64,000 bases of DNA from the NCBI GenBank assembly GCA_950295325.1, contig OX485805.1, positions 27,761,501 through 27,825,500 of the forward strand. The letters run 5' to 3'. The position numbers and the translations under genes were made by a program. This document shows, piece after piece, positions 46,911 through 61,752 of this stretch. Source of the stretch: Polytrichum commune. Taxonomy: Eukaryota > Streptophyta > Polytrichopsida > Polytrichales > Polytrichaceae. The notes below the pieces were generated by a model. It had not been told where the DNA came from and searched no databases. It saw only the letters and a list, made by a program, of their open reading frames with translations. How positions within the stretch are numbered: position 1 is the first letter of the stretch; every line of letters starts with the position of its first letter.

Positions 46911-49900
46911 GTTTTCAACCCCAAGGGTCTAAGACATAATAAGAATGCATTTTGAGTGCATTTTTGAGTTAGCAAAGCTGCTCCACAGGGATACAATAAA
47001 AACTTTTTTCTAACAAAATGGTTGCAAATATTTCCATCTGCTTATTAAGAAAGATGTTATTTTTGGTGCATGCAATTTCGAATATCCTCATGTGGACACC
47101 AAGGTTTATTTCCAATCTACCATGGAAATGAGGATGATTAGCTACACTATTTATCATGGGAAGTGGATAAGTTGTTATGTTGAGTTGTTGTAATTGATCT
47201 AAGTTTGCAGGCGGGTAAAAGGTGGAAAAAGTGGATGGGCTTAAATGCTAATTCTACATACAATTTGAGGAGACGGGGTAGTTGGTGTGGAAATGGACAA
47301 TGACTGTGGTTGTGGAGTAGAGTCAAGAGACCTCCCAAATAATTTTTTGTGTGTAAGGAAATTCCTATCATGATTCGGCAAAAACCACCCTAAGGTTGTC
47401 TCAAAATTTTCTTGTAGACCCACCTAGATTTTCCTAGGCCATTCTTAAAAATAAGGTTGGATCCAATTGATTTTTTCTCTTGTATTTACCTACTATCTTA
47501 TCTTGCAACATTACTATCCTCCCAAGCTTTATCATGTGTTGCCTTCCTCACATATGCAGATTGGCGATGTGACTTTTCACAAGTAGATTCTAGTCTAACA
47601 GATCCTACATCTCTATGAACATAATATTTTGAAATCTACCATGGTGGAGTACAACGGGTATTGACCAATGACATCGGGTATACGTGGTCTAGCATTGAGA
47701 TACGACCTCTAGAAAGAAAATCTAAATTTGGTACTAGATATCTTACCTCCTATCCATGCTCCTAATCTTGGTGGGGTCATTAGCAAAGTTTTGTTTTCCA
47801 ATCATCCATATAATGCAAAGAAAAATTTGAAAGACATGGGTACAATTGGGTGATTGTCTTTTACAAGCATTTTGTTATGTTCTTTTCCTTCTTGCCAAAT
47901 CCTATTTGCAATCACACATTAAAGATCTAGAGGTAAAATTAGAATTAACTCTTTAAACCCCATATACTCTATAACTTGACCAAAATAAATGTGTATTGTT
48001 AAGAATAAACATCCTCCCAAATATAACTCATGTTTAGTTGAATTTGTGAGTTGCCAACACCAAGTTATTGATTCAAAAATTTGCTTAAACTAGATAGGGA
48101 TGTCATCAAGTAATGTCTATTGTCCTAGGTAAACTAGGTAGTTTATTTTGAGCACTTTTATGAAAGTATTTCCAACACCTAGGCAAGATTTTGACCCTAT
48201 CATATGCGTCTCCCTACATACTCTCTCCTCAAGAATTGGGCTTTAATTGGCTTAAGTTGGCTCTAGAATTCCTCTACATAGGGGACTATTCCGACAATAT
48301 CAATTCTTTTTCATTCTCTCACACATATCATATATGAAATGTTCTAACCTAGTTAATTTATATGCAATGATAGTTAGGAGTTCTCCGAATTCAAAATGTT
48401 TTCCACACCACAATCAAACCAAGAGGATTTAGACAACAAAGATACCAATACCCTAGGCACAACGAAGCTAGACCATTGAGAGTTGGACATTTGAAAGCAA
48501 AGCCCACAACCCCATCATCACCAATCCCCAACCGCAATTGCAACTTACTAAGTATCGCAGTTGAACTTGAAGCCAACCGCAGAGCCCCGGACTGATTGCA
48601 CGCCAAAAGTCATAAATCAATTTGTTGGACAAATTGGTAGAAGGTAGTATGGTGTGAAGACCTCTAGTGGAGTTATGAAAATCTCCAATCGTGGTCAAGG
48701 TCTCCATGCATCTGACATGGTTCACCAAACATGTACAGCTTTGGGGCTCAAGAATTTCCTCCAACAACACATCAAGTATCTTTACCGGTTCCACCAGACG
48801 TCAACAAACATATGGCGGAATCGTCCAGAGGAGCTAGCAACCAAGCCAACATTGTGGATGAAGATGTAAGGGCAAATGGCCAAGGAGGAACACTGATAGA
48901 ACTTTAGGAAATTCTAGGGATAGATGCTAGTTTAGAAGGGGGGGGGATGTTAAGGGTAGATAGAAGTCACCTTTTTGAAATGACCTTAAAATTAGGCATA
49001 AACAAGCAAGGATAAGGGTTAGTCTAGAAAAGGGATTGAATAAGGATAAGAGAGAAGGTTCTAAGAAAGAAGAACCACATTTGTTGAAGGTGTGGTTTTA
49101 CTAGAAGTAAGGAGTTGAGATAAGAGTGAAATAAATATTGAAGTGAACATTGTCAAGTGTGACAAATTTTGTATTAAGATAATGTTTTGGTTACCTCTTG
49201 GAATGAAGGTGTGTTGCACTTGTTTCCAAGTATATGTGAATGAAAATGTGTGCATAAGACCATGCAGTTCAAGTTTGTAATTTGGTCAACATATTTTTTT
49301 CATGCAAAGAAATCAAGCATAGTCTCATATAAAGCATCAAACTTAAGGATTACTGACACTCAATAATTGAATTCAGTTAAACAAAAGTTAGGTTGAATCT
49401 AGCAATGAAACTTAAGGAAAAGGCAATAGACTTGAAAATACTTAGTGAGTTGGATTATTGAAGTAATTAAACTTTGAAATTGAAAGTAAGGGATGATTTT
49501 TATGTGCAATGGTCAAGTTTTATCTTGAGTGAAATTTTGATTGTTTTTGTTTTCATTTCAAAATGAATGAAAGGTCTTTGTAAGAGCAATAGCTATAAAC
49601 ATGATCTTAAACAAGTAAATTGTCAAGAGTATAAGTTGATTGAAGACTGCCATCATTAAAGTTGAGTGTATATAAGTTGGTTCTTGGCGATAGGTCAAGG
49701 AGGAGAAAGATTTAATGAAGAACTCGAAGAGGAATGTTTGTCAAGACAAAATGTTGAATAATGCCATGACAATGATAGAGCAATTACGTAAAAGTTATTA
49801 ACAAGCCGATCACGAGAATCATCAACAAGAGAATATGCATGAGGCAATGAGCATTATACATGTCATGAGAGAGCTACTGGCAATAGCCTACAAATTAATT

Positions 49901-52900
49901 CATTTAGCTTTGTGAGGAGACATGCAAACTAATTGCTTCAGAATGGGTGCTCGGGGGGTTCACTGGCAAAAATCGTAGAACAACGTGCGATAAAAAATAG
50001 GGTCCAATATATTCATTGTAGATAAATTTTATAAAAAATGTACATGTAAATAGGGGATATTAAAATAGTGAAACATGTTTACATGTAAAATACCATCACA
50101 TATAATATTTTCAGGCTTTTTACATGTAAAATACCATCACCTTATAATCTTTTCTGCAAGGTAAATAACCCCCCCAATAAATAGGTCCCGAACGCACTTG
50201 TATGCAAAATATAAGAGGGAGTGAACCCCCCGAGAATGGGTGATAGCCCTGGAAGGTGAATGAGAGTAGGTCATGTACCAAACATGAAAAGTTAGTATAA
50301 TTCAAGAAAGAGAAATAACCTTACGAGGATTAAATAATTGCATGACCAATAGAAGGTCAAGAGATGATTAATTCCCACATGGAGATAGAAGGCAATTAAC
50401 CTAAGTAAAAGGGAAGAAATTGAGAGCCTGAGATGGGCATGGTCGTCATGAAATAGAGTTGTTAGGCCATACACACTTAGTTCATTTTAAAAACGACGTG
50501 CGGCATAATAGAAGGAGGATTAAATTCATTTGATATGAAATTTATAAAAGAATTCCAAGTAATGAAGGGTCCATTAATAGTAGACAATCCCATTACAAGT
50601 AAGATAGATAGGTATAAAATATGGACCAATTTTTTTTTGTAAAAATAATATAGGGGCTAGAAATAAGCATGTTGCCCTTGCCATATTTTCCCCTGCCATA
50701 TTCATCAATAATGGCCTCCACGGAGAGAGAGAGAGAGAGAGAGCTCATTTTGCAAGCAATCAAGCAAACTTGCAAAGCTACTTGCTTAGAGTTCATTTCA
50801 AACACAATCCTCACAAATAAATGACTTAGTTTCTCGTTTCTTGCTTCAGGTGAAGAAATCAGGTAAGGAAAAAACCGAAACCTCTAGAAGCTCCTTGCCC
50901 GAACGGAGGAATCAGGGAGGAGAAATCCTAACAATCCCCACATCGAAGTAATGATGCAATATCATAAAAAAATCCAGGCCGTAACAAATTTAAGTATGAT
51001 CACACGGATAGCAAATGGATTGATGCAGAATGTATTATATCTACTGTAATCATGAGCTACAATTCTACAAATAAAGTGTACACTCTATATAGGAATTCTA
51101 TAAAGTAACTGTCCAAGTTTGTGACAAAACAAACTATAGTGTTCATGACCAAGCTTGCTGTGTTTCACACTATGTAAGTATTGTACACTATGGTTTTGAT
51201 CTTCACTAGTATGTAAATTGACTTTGAATGAAGGATTTTCATGGAGTGGGCGTTGTGTTTGTGAACACACACTCACTCTTGTTGTGTTTCCATCCTAAGC
51301 CTTCTTGTTGTGTTTCCACTTTAAGTTTTTGTACTTGGTTTTTGTAATGGTATGTATTCTTTATACCTTTTTGTTGCCATGCTTTTTCCCACCACTTTTG
51401 CATTGCATACATTTTTAAATTAAAATTTCTAATCAAAAGGAATGTACAGTACAAAAAATTGCAATGTCATGGGCATTATAAGTAATGCTAGGGTGCAAAA
51501 AAAAAGGTCATTTTGAAAAAATTGAGTAATTATAGGGAGCTTTTAATTCGTGCCTTGAAAGTAAATAGTTCCTAGACAAATACCCCTCTGCTGCACGTGG
51601 TGCACAAAAATCCTATAGAGTGAACGCCCCCCCCCCCCCCCGCGGTGGGTTTTGCCTTGCTTATCTTCCTCTATATAATCACCATGCCCAATCTTTCCTC
51701 CACTTCTTCATTGTTTTCCTTTTCTTATGAGACCTTCATGCTCTTCTTAATTTTGATTACCCATCATTTCTAAGAGTATTTTTATTGGTTTTATTTAGAT
51801 CGTCTTCATCTTCTTCTGTTTTTCTTCTTCATGATTGTAAATGTTTTGTTTATCATTTTCTAGATCTCTATATATTTTAGTGAGAACTTTATTTCTTTTA
51901 TATTACCTTGTTTTTCTTCTTCCTTGGCAGTGCCTTGTATTTTTATCATGTGTGCTATATTTTCTTCTTGAAAAACATATTCTTTCCTCATGCCCTACAA
52001 TGTCTGATTACTTTTTCTTTAGCCTTGATTTTTCTTCTTTTTTAAGTTTTTTAAAGTCATTTATTTCAATTATGTTTGTCATATATTCATCATTAAGTTC
52101 GCATCAAACATCTTGGTCTTTGATATCACTTAATTGATCTTATTTCTTTAAATCATTTTGTTTGTCTTTCTCCTTGTGATGACCTTAGATCAAATGTGAT
52201 TTCTTCTTATCTTAACAATGACATTTTGTTTCAAGAAATTTTCATTGAAAATTAATGAAAATGTTTTCCATTGAAATCCACTCAACACAAACAATCAACT
52301 TTACTTCTTTCAAGAGTAGCAAAGATGGTTATTTTTGGGGATCATCCCATGATACCGTATCTTACTCATATTGACATAGGTATTCATAAAACTAAGTCTA
52401 GGAAAATCATAAATTACTTTAAATCTATGTAAATAATGTACTTAACCATCTTTGCCACGTTCATGAGTAGCAAAGATAGTTTTTTTTGGGCAGGTATGTC
52501 TTGTGTGTAGCCTATAGTGAGAACATTAACATCCATATCCCATATATATATATATATATATAATGAGAGAGTTTAAAGAGTTTAAAATTTATGATTATAT
52601 CCTACCCATGGATCTTTCATAATATCATCCTTCATATTTAATTACTACAAGTATTTGATGGGATGATTGTGATCCATGTCATGAGATAAGATATATAAGT
52701 CCAAATCTTAAAACATTTAAGAAATGAAATCAATTATATTTTATCTCATATCAATATGCTAAAACAACGTAAATTTTAAAACATATTATGCTATGTTTAT
52801 GATGGTTTATATTAAGCATAATCTATTTTTTTTGTAAAATACATCATGAATATGTAAAAAGAAATTATATGTGCAAAATATATAGTTCAATAATTTGAAA

Positions 52901-54680
52901 ATATGACGATATGTCATATGATTTGTCACGTTACACTTGTGGACACCTACGTTATTATTCAAATAGCTATGTGGAACCCAATGCCACACATTTGGTTAGA
53001 TGACAACTTCTGAGAGGATAGAATATAGGCTAAAGTATCTAAAGTGACAACATGGCCCCATCCTACTTATTTGCTACTTACAAAATAGCAAATGCTTCAT
53101 AACAACTAAGAGGAGACAAAGGCATCTTACGTGCCTACTCGAAGGTGCTTACCTAAATTAAGGTCCATCCAAAGCTCTTGATGGACTCAGTCAGTTTTTG
53201 TTACTATATGACTTTACTTGAGTGCCACAAATCCCAAGCTGCAGACTAGGGTGCAAAATGTTCTACGGTCCGATCCAAATATGCGTGCAATTTAGATTTC
53301 ATGCTATGTCTATCATCATGACATTCAGTATTATCTGCACACATAACTTCTTTTTGTTGAATCATTACATGTGGGCTTGAAGTCAAGCTGGGCAAGGGAT
53401 TCGTGGCACCCATGTGTTGTTGTCATCTTGTCAACATTATTCGATAACTTTCATTTTGCTTGATGAATCCATCAATTTTTTAGATAGGGCCATGTTAGAA
53501 GCTTTAAAGGCTGCCGCTTGTCATATGGCCATCAAAATTACAAGCCTAGGCAGGCTTAAAAAAAAAATGCTCGGTCAGTTGTAGGGGACTGGGACCCTAG
53601 CCTTGTCATCAATCCTCAACCCTTAAGTTGCTCTCCATATGTGTGCTTGCCACTCATTTGCATATTCCTCACCTTCCTCTTCATGGAGCAATCAATCTCC
53701 AAGCTTATCTCACTATTTAGGGTTTACTTTTGCATGGTCGATGGCTTCTGGTTTGGTATGATTCAACATTCCATTAGGAAATTGCCACATGGACTTAGGT
53801 TTCAACCTCCGCACTGAGCATTTTGTTATAGAACTTCACATGGCTCAGCCACCTTTACTCTACGTCTGAGCAAGCAACCTTAGTTCTAAATCAAAAGAAT
53901 GTTCGTTTGGCAATTGATCCAGTCTACTTCTGTGGGGCTTCTTTCAAGTAGAGTGTGCACCTGCCACAATTCGTACTTTGAAATTAATGGTGTGATTTTG
54001 CACACTGCTGGTGCTACAAGATGTAAAGGTTAGAGGTGTATTTTTAAAAATCCAACCGATCTCCCACATTTTAGACTTTCACAGTATTGCTGCATAGATT
54101 CTCAACCCTGACTATTAACTGAATAAGAAAATGCTCTAAAAGAAAAGCCATGCCAAGATACTAGCCAAAAATGCTCCACGAACTCGACAGAAACTTCCAT
54201 GAAGAAATTAAAGCTCTGAAAGTCAAATGTTTCATCATTCTTTGAAAACCAATTGCCCTTCCAGATTCCCAACTTCTACGAGCTAGATTCTCCTGCGTAA
54301 AATCTCAACCATGAATGTTAACTCAGTAAGAAATGATCTGAAAAAGGAGTGGGTTTTGTTGAGGGTTTAGGCTCTTTGATTGTGCAATCACAAGGGTTAG
54401 GACACAGGAACTCCTTCAGACCTTCGAGTCTCAAGTCTCCAACCGTGACAAAACATCACATAAATTTGGAGATTTAAACCTCTCCACAATGAAGAAAGTG
54501 ATCTGACATATAACTCATTCGCTTTCACATGAATCAAGGTTGGTCCAAGAAGAAGAAACTCCAAAATTGAGTGATCAATTGGTTGATAGCAAAATTTCGG
54601 ACCCAAAGATGTTACACTAGGGGTCCCGGTCGAACGATTGGAAAATGATAGTGTTTCTAAATGTTGAGTTTTCCAATTAC
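46911..54680. other. Gene-poor intergenic DNA
   Basis: No coding family recognised. It contains a (GA)n tract near 50726-50744, a run of about 18 C at 51627-51644 and a (TA)n tract at 52538-52562. Frames of 100 codons or so (48468-48794 minus, 51841-52137 plus) have no motifs. Confidence 0.45.
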
Positions 54681-54689
54681 TCAAATTTT

Positions 54690-55400
54690 TCAAAATGACA
54701 AGGCTCTTAAACCCTGAACCCCACTGCTTGACAAAGCCAATTACTACAAACCAAGCTCAAACAAAGTGCATCCCAAAGTATCCACAACATATTTTGAAAT
54801 TGATCAGAAACGGTCCCTTTCTAGTGAGTTTAATTATACCCCAATTCTTGGCCTTCTAATACCATTGTCCAAAGATTGTGGATTACAATCTTTTTCGCCC
54901 AATCTGTGCACTTTGGATGACAAGGCTCTTAAATTCTAAACCATGTTGCTTAACAAGGCCCATTACATTACAGATGAAGCTCAAAGTGCCCCCACTTAAG
55001 AACAACAATCTCTAAAGCCAATGTGGACCGACCTTTTGATGAGTTTAGGTATATCCTGACTCTTGACATTCTAATAGCACTTTCAAACGATTGTGAATTA
55101 CATGTTGTTATTTTGCCCGGCTCATGCACATTGGATGATGAAGCTCTTAAACCCTGAAAGCCACTGCATAACAAAGCCCTTTTCATATGAAGCTCAAAGA
55201 AATTGTACGCCCAAGTAGTAACAACAACAACGACGACGACGACAACAACAACAACAACAAAACAAAAATAAAATTTCTTAATATGATTAGGTGTATAATT
55301 GGAACCTTACATCTTACATGGAAACCAACATTCCTAGTGAGTTTAGGTTTACCTTGATTCTTGACCTTCTGATTCCTAGCAACCACATTGTGCGATTCTC
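54690..55400. repeat. Degenerate ~220-bp tandem repeat (3 units)
   Basis: The phrase GGCTCTTAAACCCTGAA or close variants recurs at about 54700, 54922 and 55142, followed each time by similar text (TAGTGAGTTTA, CTTGACCTTCT). The third unit contains an (AAC/GAC)n microsatellite at 55218-55263. Confidence 0.7.
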
Positions 55401-57600
55401 TTCCTTTAAACTTCCTAATGTAAGTTGCATAACTTGATGAAAAGAGCACACTGGTCAAGTAAAGATCACTCTCAAAGATTCTCGACAACACCATGGCTTA
55501 CTATCAGTCAAGAGTGCAACGAGGACACCATTCCACGAGCAAGTCCAAAGAATCTATGCAAATTTTTGAATCCCATACGACCCCCTAAGCACCAAAGAAT
55601 TTCTAAGACCATTACTATGGATTAGTCAGAAAGAAATGGCATGCATGAGAGTCCCTTAGGGGCACCACTGCTTCCAACTTGCAGCTGATTAGAACCAGGT
55701 AAGCGTAAGGCAATCTGGGAACGCAGAGCTATGGGAACTCCAGGGCACGAAATAATTCCAGCTAGTTTCACTTCCATCACTTCAACCAACTCCTGATCAA
55801 GTCGGCATCAAGCCACTCCAAATCACTCCAAGAACATCTTAACCAGTTAATGGCCCTTGATTCTTCGTCCTCGGATGAGGCCGAAAGACCACCAAGTTAG
55901 GTTGACACATATTTTCAAACCCTTTTAAGGCCACAATTTCACTCTCCCTTTACCGCAGAGCATCTCGATCGCATAGTTTCCAACCGACATGACCGTTCGG
56001 GATTCTGAAACAGAGATTTCTTGTTTCTGATTTCTCAAAAAAAATTCTCGAAAAATAGATCGATCGATCGAATGGTTGTTCACATCATGATAGGCTCACT
56101 AAGACGCTTGTTGACTTTTTCGATGTGGAGCTATGGATTCTCGCCCTTCCAGCAAGTGTGGAATCTTGTTTGTTTGTTTGTGTTGGGGCCGGCGATGCGC
56201 TATCGCCGACTGTACAGATGCCATAGATGGATGAATGTTGGATGGATTTTAGACAATAAGGGTGGATGTATTTTTTGCCGTGCACTTGTGGAAGAAACTT
56301 GGGTATTAATGGATGACTATTGGATAGATTGCAGATGAATGGGTACTAGGGTGGATGTACTTGCATAGGAAACTTGGGGCCGAACCACACATGGCATGCA
56401 ACTACAAGGACTGGATAGTTACTCGATAAATTTCCAGTTGGATTGCTACACATTGGTCAAATATTGGGTGAATGGTCATAACACCCCTCTGATTGGGAAG
56501 GGTGAACATTGATTACTATTGTAGAGTCCAACGATTGTTAATTCTAGCCAAATCAATCCTTCAGTCCAAGTCAAAGACCTTGAATTAATCTAGTGAGCTT
56601 AAATTGGGATGGATCATCAACCAAATTATGGGAGAGAGGGAATTATTGCATACGAGTGTAACTCTAATTCATCCAACAAAATAACATTCAACTTGGAGGT
56701 TACCTTTTTTAAGGTGATTTGACGTTAGAATTAGTTTCAAAAACTTCGGATTAGTCTAGTCCAAGTCATTTGAGATGAAACAACCACAAACCTATAGGGG
56801 GTCAAAATTGTATGCTAGATGGATGAGAGGCACTCTTGTATGCGATAAATCCCTCTCTCCCAAACTATAGTTTGTACTATCGTCCCCTTGTCATGTGTCA
56901 TGAAACCAAACCTATCAAATATATCAAAATAACATCATGAATCTTGTTTATACGTTTTATCTCATCCAGTACACATAACTTAACACATGATTTGTTCACA
57001 TACACATCACCACATGTCATGCGAACAAGCCATGTCAACAGTCTTGTGTAGTGATGTCTCCTGTTGACATACACATTACTACATGAATCTTGTTGACATG
57101 ACTTGTTCCTTCAAGTTGGTACGTTGATTGTTGTTCCATAATCTATTTGCAATAATCAAGGATGTCTAGATGCCTTTCTATGGGCACATATGTTTATTTA
57201 GGAGCTTTAAAACTACAACCCATATAGTTTCTCATGAAATTTCTATCGGTCTTATTCTTTAAATTGTACTAATTTGTGTAGGTTCACATAATTTTAGTGA
57301 GAGTGTAATAGCGCAAAAGAAAATAAGGTTTGGCATTCCTAAAAACCCAAAACAGATGCCCTCCTTATGTGTCAATAAACATAAATAAATAAATAAATCC
57401 TCTTCCTTATTTTGTACGGCAATAATAGGAGAGTCCCATTAACCCCTAACCACCTAGAAAATAGAATTTGGTAGCACCAATCAATTGCTTTTTTCGGGGT
57501 GTGTGTGTTTGTGTGTGTGTAAGTTAGAAAGCAAGATTTGGGTCTTGGTAGCCATCTTTTGGCTCCACTTTCACTTCCGTGTAGATTTCTCTTCTTATCA
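55401..57600. other. Intergenic DNA, no gene recognised
   Basis: Short frames only; a GATCGATCGATCGA run near 56058. Confidence 0.4.
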
Positions 57601-57608
57601 ACTAAGAA

Positions 57609-58664
57609 GGTACTACGTGTAAGTCTTATCTCTTGTTCATGAATCCACTTTGGGGTACGAGTTGCGTAGTTTACCCGCAGAACGTAACTCAGTTTGGGGA
57701 TCCTATGCAACATGAATGGGTCATCCAATGTGTTCAAACTTTGAGGATTTGTTGTTGATTCCTACGCCACTCAACTTGACTAAGTTTGGTGACGGTGGGT
57801 TTTGTGATGGCAAGTGTTACTTGTTGAAACCAAGGTGATCAATATATGATTTTTTGTGTAGGTAGGTACTACTTGCAAGTCTTATCTCTTGTTCATGAAT
57901 CCACTTTGGGGTACGAGTTGCGTAGTTTACCCGCATGGCGTAACTCATTTTGGGGAGCCCTCCATGTATACCTTTGGGGAGCCCTCCATCTTGGGCGGGG
58001 CAGCTCATCTTGAGTCAGAGCCCACCAAAGCCTAGGCATACCCCCGGTATAATTAGGAAGCAATCAATAAGACAACGACACCTATTATCTGACATGGGAT
58101 AAAGTAGGATATCGGAGTATCTGATATTAAAGTAATCTCTTGTCGGGCCGGAGGAGGGCCGCCATATGAACCATTTATGGCGGGGGAAGGCCCTTACTAT
58201 ACCCGGGCCGGTTCTAAATTATGCCGGACCGGACATTGGTGGGGCTCAATTTATGCCGGTACCGCCACCTAAGAACCCGGGATGCCCCATTTTTGGCGTT
58301 GGCATGCCCTATGCCCGGTCTGGTGGGGACGCTCTAAGTTTGGTGACGGTGGGTTTTGTGATGGCAAGTGTTACTTGTTGAAACCAAGGTGATCAATATA
58401 TGATTTTTTTTGTAGGTAGGTACTACTTGCAAGTCTTATCTCTTGTTCATGAATCCACTTTGGGGTACGAGTTGCGTAGTTTACCCGCATGGCGTAACTC
58501 ATTTTGGGGATCCTATGCAACATGAATGGGTCATCCAATGTGTTCATACTTTGAGGATTTGTTGTTGATTCCTACGCCACTCAACTTGACTAAGTTTGGT
58601 GACGGTGGGTTTTGTGATGGCAAGTGTTACTTGTTGAAACCAAGGTGATCAATATATGAATTTG
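57609..58664. repeat. ~245-bp direct repeat, three copies, one interrupted
   Basis: Full copies at about 57609-57856 and 58418-58664. A middle copy is split (57868-57957 and about 58333-58410) by a GC-richer block of about 375 bp that replaced its centre. The shared text includes TCCACTTTGGGGTACGAGTT and ACTAAGTTTGGTGACGGTGG. Confidence 0.82.
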
Positions 58665-60098
58665 TGAGAGGCAGGACTTTGAGGTTCGGGGAGAAGAGTG
58701 TCGGAGAGTTGAGGGTGAGTGGGGGTAGCAGCAATTTGTATTAGGTCAGTGAGTGAGAGGAGTGAGTGGGAGTGGGGGATTGTTGGTGGTTGGGGCGTAT
58801 ATATGGCAGATTAAGGAGGAGGGAGGGGGAAAGAAAGGGGAAGGCTGGGGCGAAGAGGAGGGGTGGGTTGCTCCCGGACGAGGCCCAAGCGCTCGCGCTC
58901 GCGCTCGCACAGTCGTGATGCTGCTGTCCACGTTCCCGACACCTTAGGTAAGCATGTATCTAACTTATTCATGTAACACTCTACTCCTACTCTACTTATA
59001 TCATCATTCTTCTTCTCAATCATATCATTCTTGTTGTAGTAACGGAATTGGACTCTCGCTATCTGCTATCTGATTCCCAGGACCCGCAAAGCTTTGTCCG
59101 TTATGTTGATGATCTTGTTCATTTCTCCGGTTAACTTAACTTATGTTTTTCATTTTCATTCCTGAGGGTTGTTGCCACTTCTTTTCAAGGGGCGCTTTTG
59201 GGCGCCTTGATTATATAGCGCTCTTATTGACATGTCCCGGTAATCCAAAATTTGACCTAGGACCCCTTTTTCCAGCCCCACACCTTACCTTGGATCATCA
59301 CCACCTTCTGTAAGTAGCTCATGTTCGTTGTCCAGTGAACGCTTTGTCCGTACTTAAGAGCATTAGGAATCCATCTAACATAGCGATGTGCACGCAATGA
59401 GGTTTTGGCTATCGGTGGTAGTAGTAGTAGTAGTATTTATGTGAACTCCTCCTCTTCTTCTTCTTCGTCTTCTTCGTATGTGTTAGCTGCAACACAAAAC
59501 AATGAGGGTTTTTGCGCTTGCTTTCCTTACAGGAGTTAACCCACTTGATAACCAAGGAGCTGAATGTAACGGGTAACTAAATTTCATCTGCCCTTGCATT
59601 GTTGAGTTTCATTATAAGCCTTTTGGCATCAGTATAATGATGTAAGACCCTAGAACCAACGAGTTGTTTCTTGCCTCAAAATGTGGAGTTGGGTCTCTTG
59701 TAGTACTTCACTTCCTTCGTTGGTACGGAGCTGGCATCTTAGCTGAGCCTCCGTCTCTCCCGAGTCCTGACATGACATGCTCCTCAAGTCTGTCTGCGGT
59801 AGCCGTTCGCACGTTTGTGAGTACTTCTTGGCCTGGCTAGAGCTCTATCATCATACATAACTTACTTCCCTTTCATGGGGGCCTAAGCTATATTTTTGCA
59901 CAACATTCAGGGCTAGTCTTCTCATTCACCTCAGAATCACAGGTGGCTTCTGGAATCTGGAATCATGGCAAATATCAGATTTATTATTATTATTTATTTT
60001 TATTTTCCTTTTTCCTTGGGTCACTATTTCGTATCTCTGTGTGTCTTATGCTTAATTTGCAATCACGAGAATGAACGGGTTGATTAGGCTCGGTGACT
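58665..60098. other. Intergenic DNA with a GC-rich patch
   Basis: 58690-58950 is G-rich (GGAGGAGGGAGGGGG), followed by GCTCGCGCTCGCGCTCGC, resembling a promoter or leader. A (GTA)n tract lies near 59412 and a (CTT)n tract near 59450. No coding gene recognised. Confidence 0.4.
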
Positions 60099-60900
60099 GT
60101 CTAGATCTCGGGGGGTGCATTGTACTAAACATGTACAAGTATACGTGAGTGCACAAGAGGGGTATTGATTTGGACCTTGCTATATTACGTATACATATGG
60201 TATACATGTTATAATTTATAGTTACGTACATATATGGAAAGCCTTTAAAAAGTATACAATAATTGTACTTGTATGGTACTGTTACTATACTACATATCAT
60301 AAGTTTTCATATTGGATGAAATTAGGATTAACTAGGATTAACGATTTTCGTTAGCAACCTTATAGGGTAGTATGAACCATGTACAAGGTGTCAAGGTAAT
60401 ATCGGGGAAAGAGGCAGTATTAGGGTTTTGAAATGATTCGTTCAGCTCAAAGTAACAAGGAGATTGGTTTATGTTGGTATCAAAAAGGGGCTAACAACAA
60501 GTGGACATATGATCTTACTGATCATTTGATGCTAGACTTAGAGACAATAATTGCATTGGCTACAATGACATATATTGGTGAATCAAATGTTTATGAGTTA
60601 CATCCGGGAGATGAAAAAGTTTTCAACGACTTTGCTGATGAAAGCTAGGATATTTTGTTATACATATTATAGGGGGTTGATTATTGTTCAGAAGTATACT
60701 TGTATACTTATGTTAATGACTATATATGAATGGATGTTTCTTTGTGTATACATATTGTCACTTGTATATTTATTGTTGCAATTGTATGTGTATTACTTCA
60801 TTTCACAAAAAATAACTTGTATATAGGGGGTTTTTAGAGTATGCAGTGAACGCACATGATTCTAGGTTTTAATGAAAGGTGCACCCCCCGAGGTCTAGAC
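60099..60900. mobile_element. Small inverted-repeat DNA element (802 bp)
   Basis: Ends GTCTAGATCTCGGGGGGTGC (60099-60118) and the reverse complement of GTCTAGACCTCGGGGGGTGC (60881-60900) differ at one base. No clear target duplication was seen. It contains a 71-codon frame (60433-60648) with no recognisable family. Its right part resembles sequence at 19790-19980 in the giant transposon, so related copies exist. Confidence 0.65.
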
Positions 60901-61660
60901 CTTACATTACTTACTGTCTTAGGGTCATTCCCAGTCTTATCCAAGTACTTACTTCAATGCCCATCTCAAAAGAAGTCACTAAAGCCGTCAACATTTGTCA
61001 GTATTGTTCAAACTAACGAGTCTGAAAATCGTTGAATGTCAACTTTAAAAGTTGTCGATCCTTTCACATCTATGTCACCCTCTTCTCAGTTAACCACGCA
61101 TAGGAGAGGGGGAGCTTTTGAATTGATGAGACATGGTTTTTGTAGAAGGTTTCATAAATTGAATGCTTGGAAATGTTTTGTCTGACTATATTGCAACCCG
61201 GACCCTCATCATGTGAGGAACTATCCATTTCCTCACCCTCTAATTCTGAACCTCTCTGGTCTTGCATGATATTGGAATTTGATTCACTTGATACGCTAGT
61301 AAATTTAGTTTTGGTATCTTGGTGGTAGTGTATGTTACAAGGAATTGACTATTATTTGGTAAGACTGCATGATCTGCAAAGAGTTCACAGTACAATCTTG
61401 TGAGTGGGGGCTTGAACCTCCTTATTCATCCTGAATTTTTGTCTTTTGAAATGGGATATTTGGTTACGTTGAACTCTGTTCCTAAAGATTGTGTGATGAA
61501 AAGGTTTGTTTTGCATACAAAGGCTTGTGATCACAAACAGTTGTTGTGAGATATTAATGACACTATTTGTTGTACCTGAAAGTCCAGGCAATGGTTTGTA
61601 GAGTTTCAAGCACATAAATTTTGCTAAATCTACCTTGTTCAAATTTTGTTGTTGCAGATT
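60901..61660. other. Upstream region of the second kinase gene
   Basis: No coding region. The last ~70 bp (61620-61752) match the corresponding stretch before the first receptor gene, including a TTGTTGTTGCAG acceptor, so a 5'-leader intron is shared. Confidence 0.5.
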
Positions 61661-61752
61661 AGGACAATCGTTGTTCACTTACAAGGTTATGGTGTGCAAA
61701 TCAACCAATTATCTATTGGTGGATTGGTTTGGTGAATAACAAGTGTTACATC

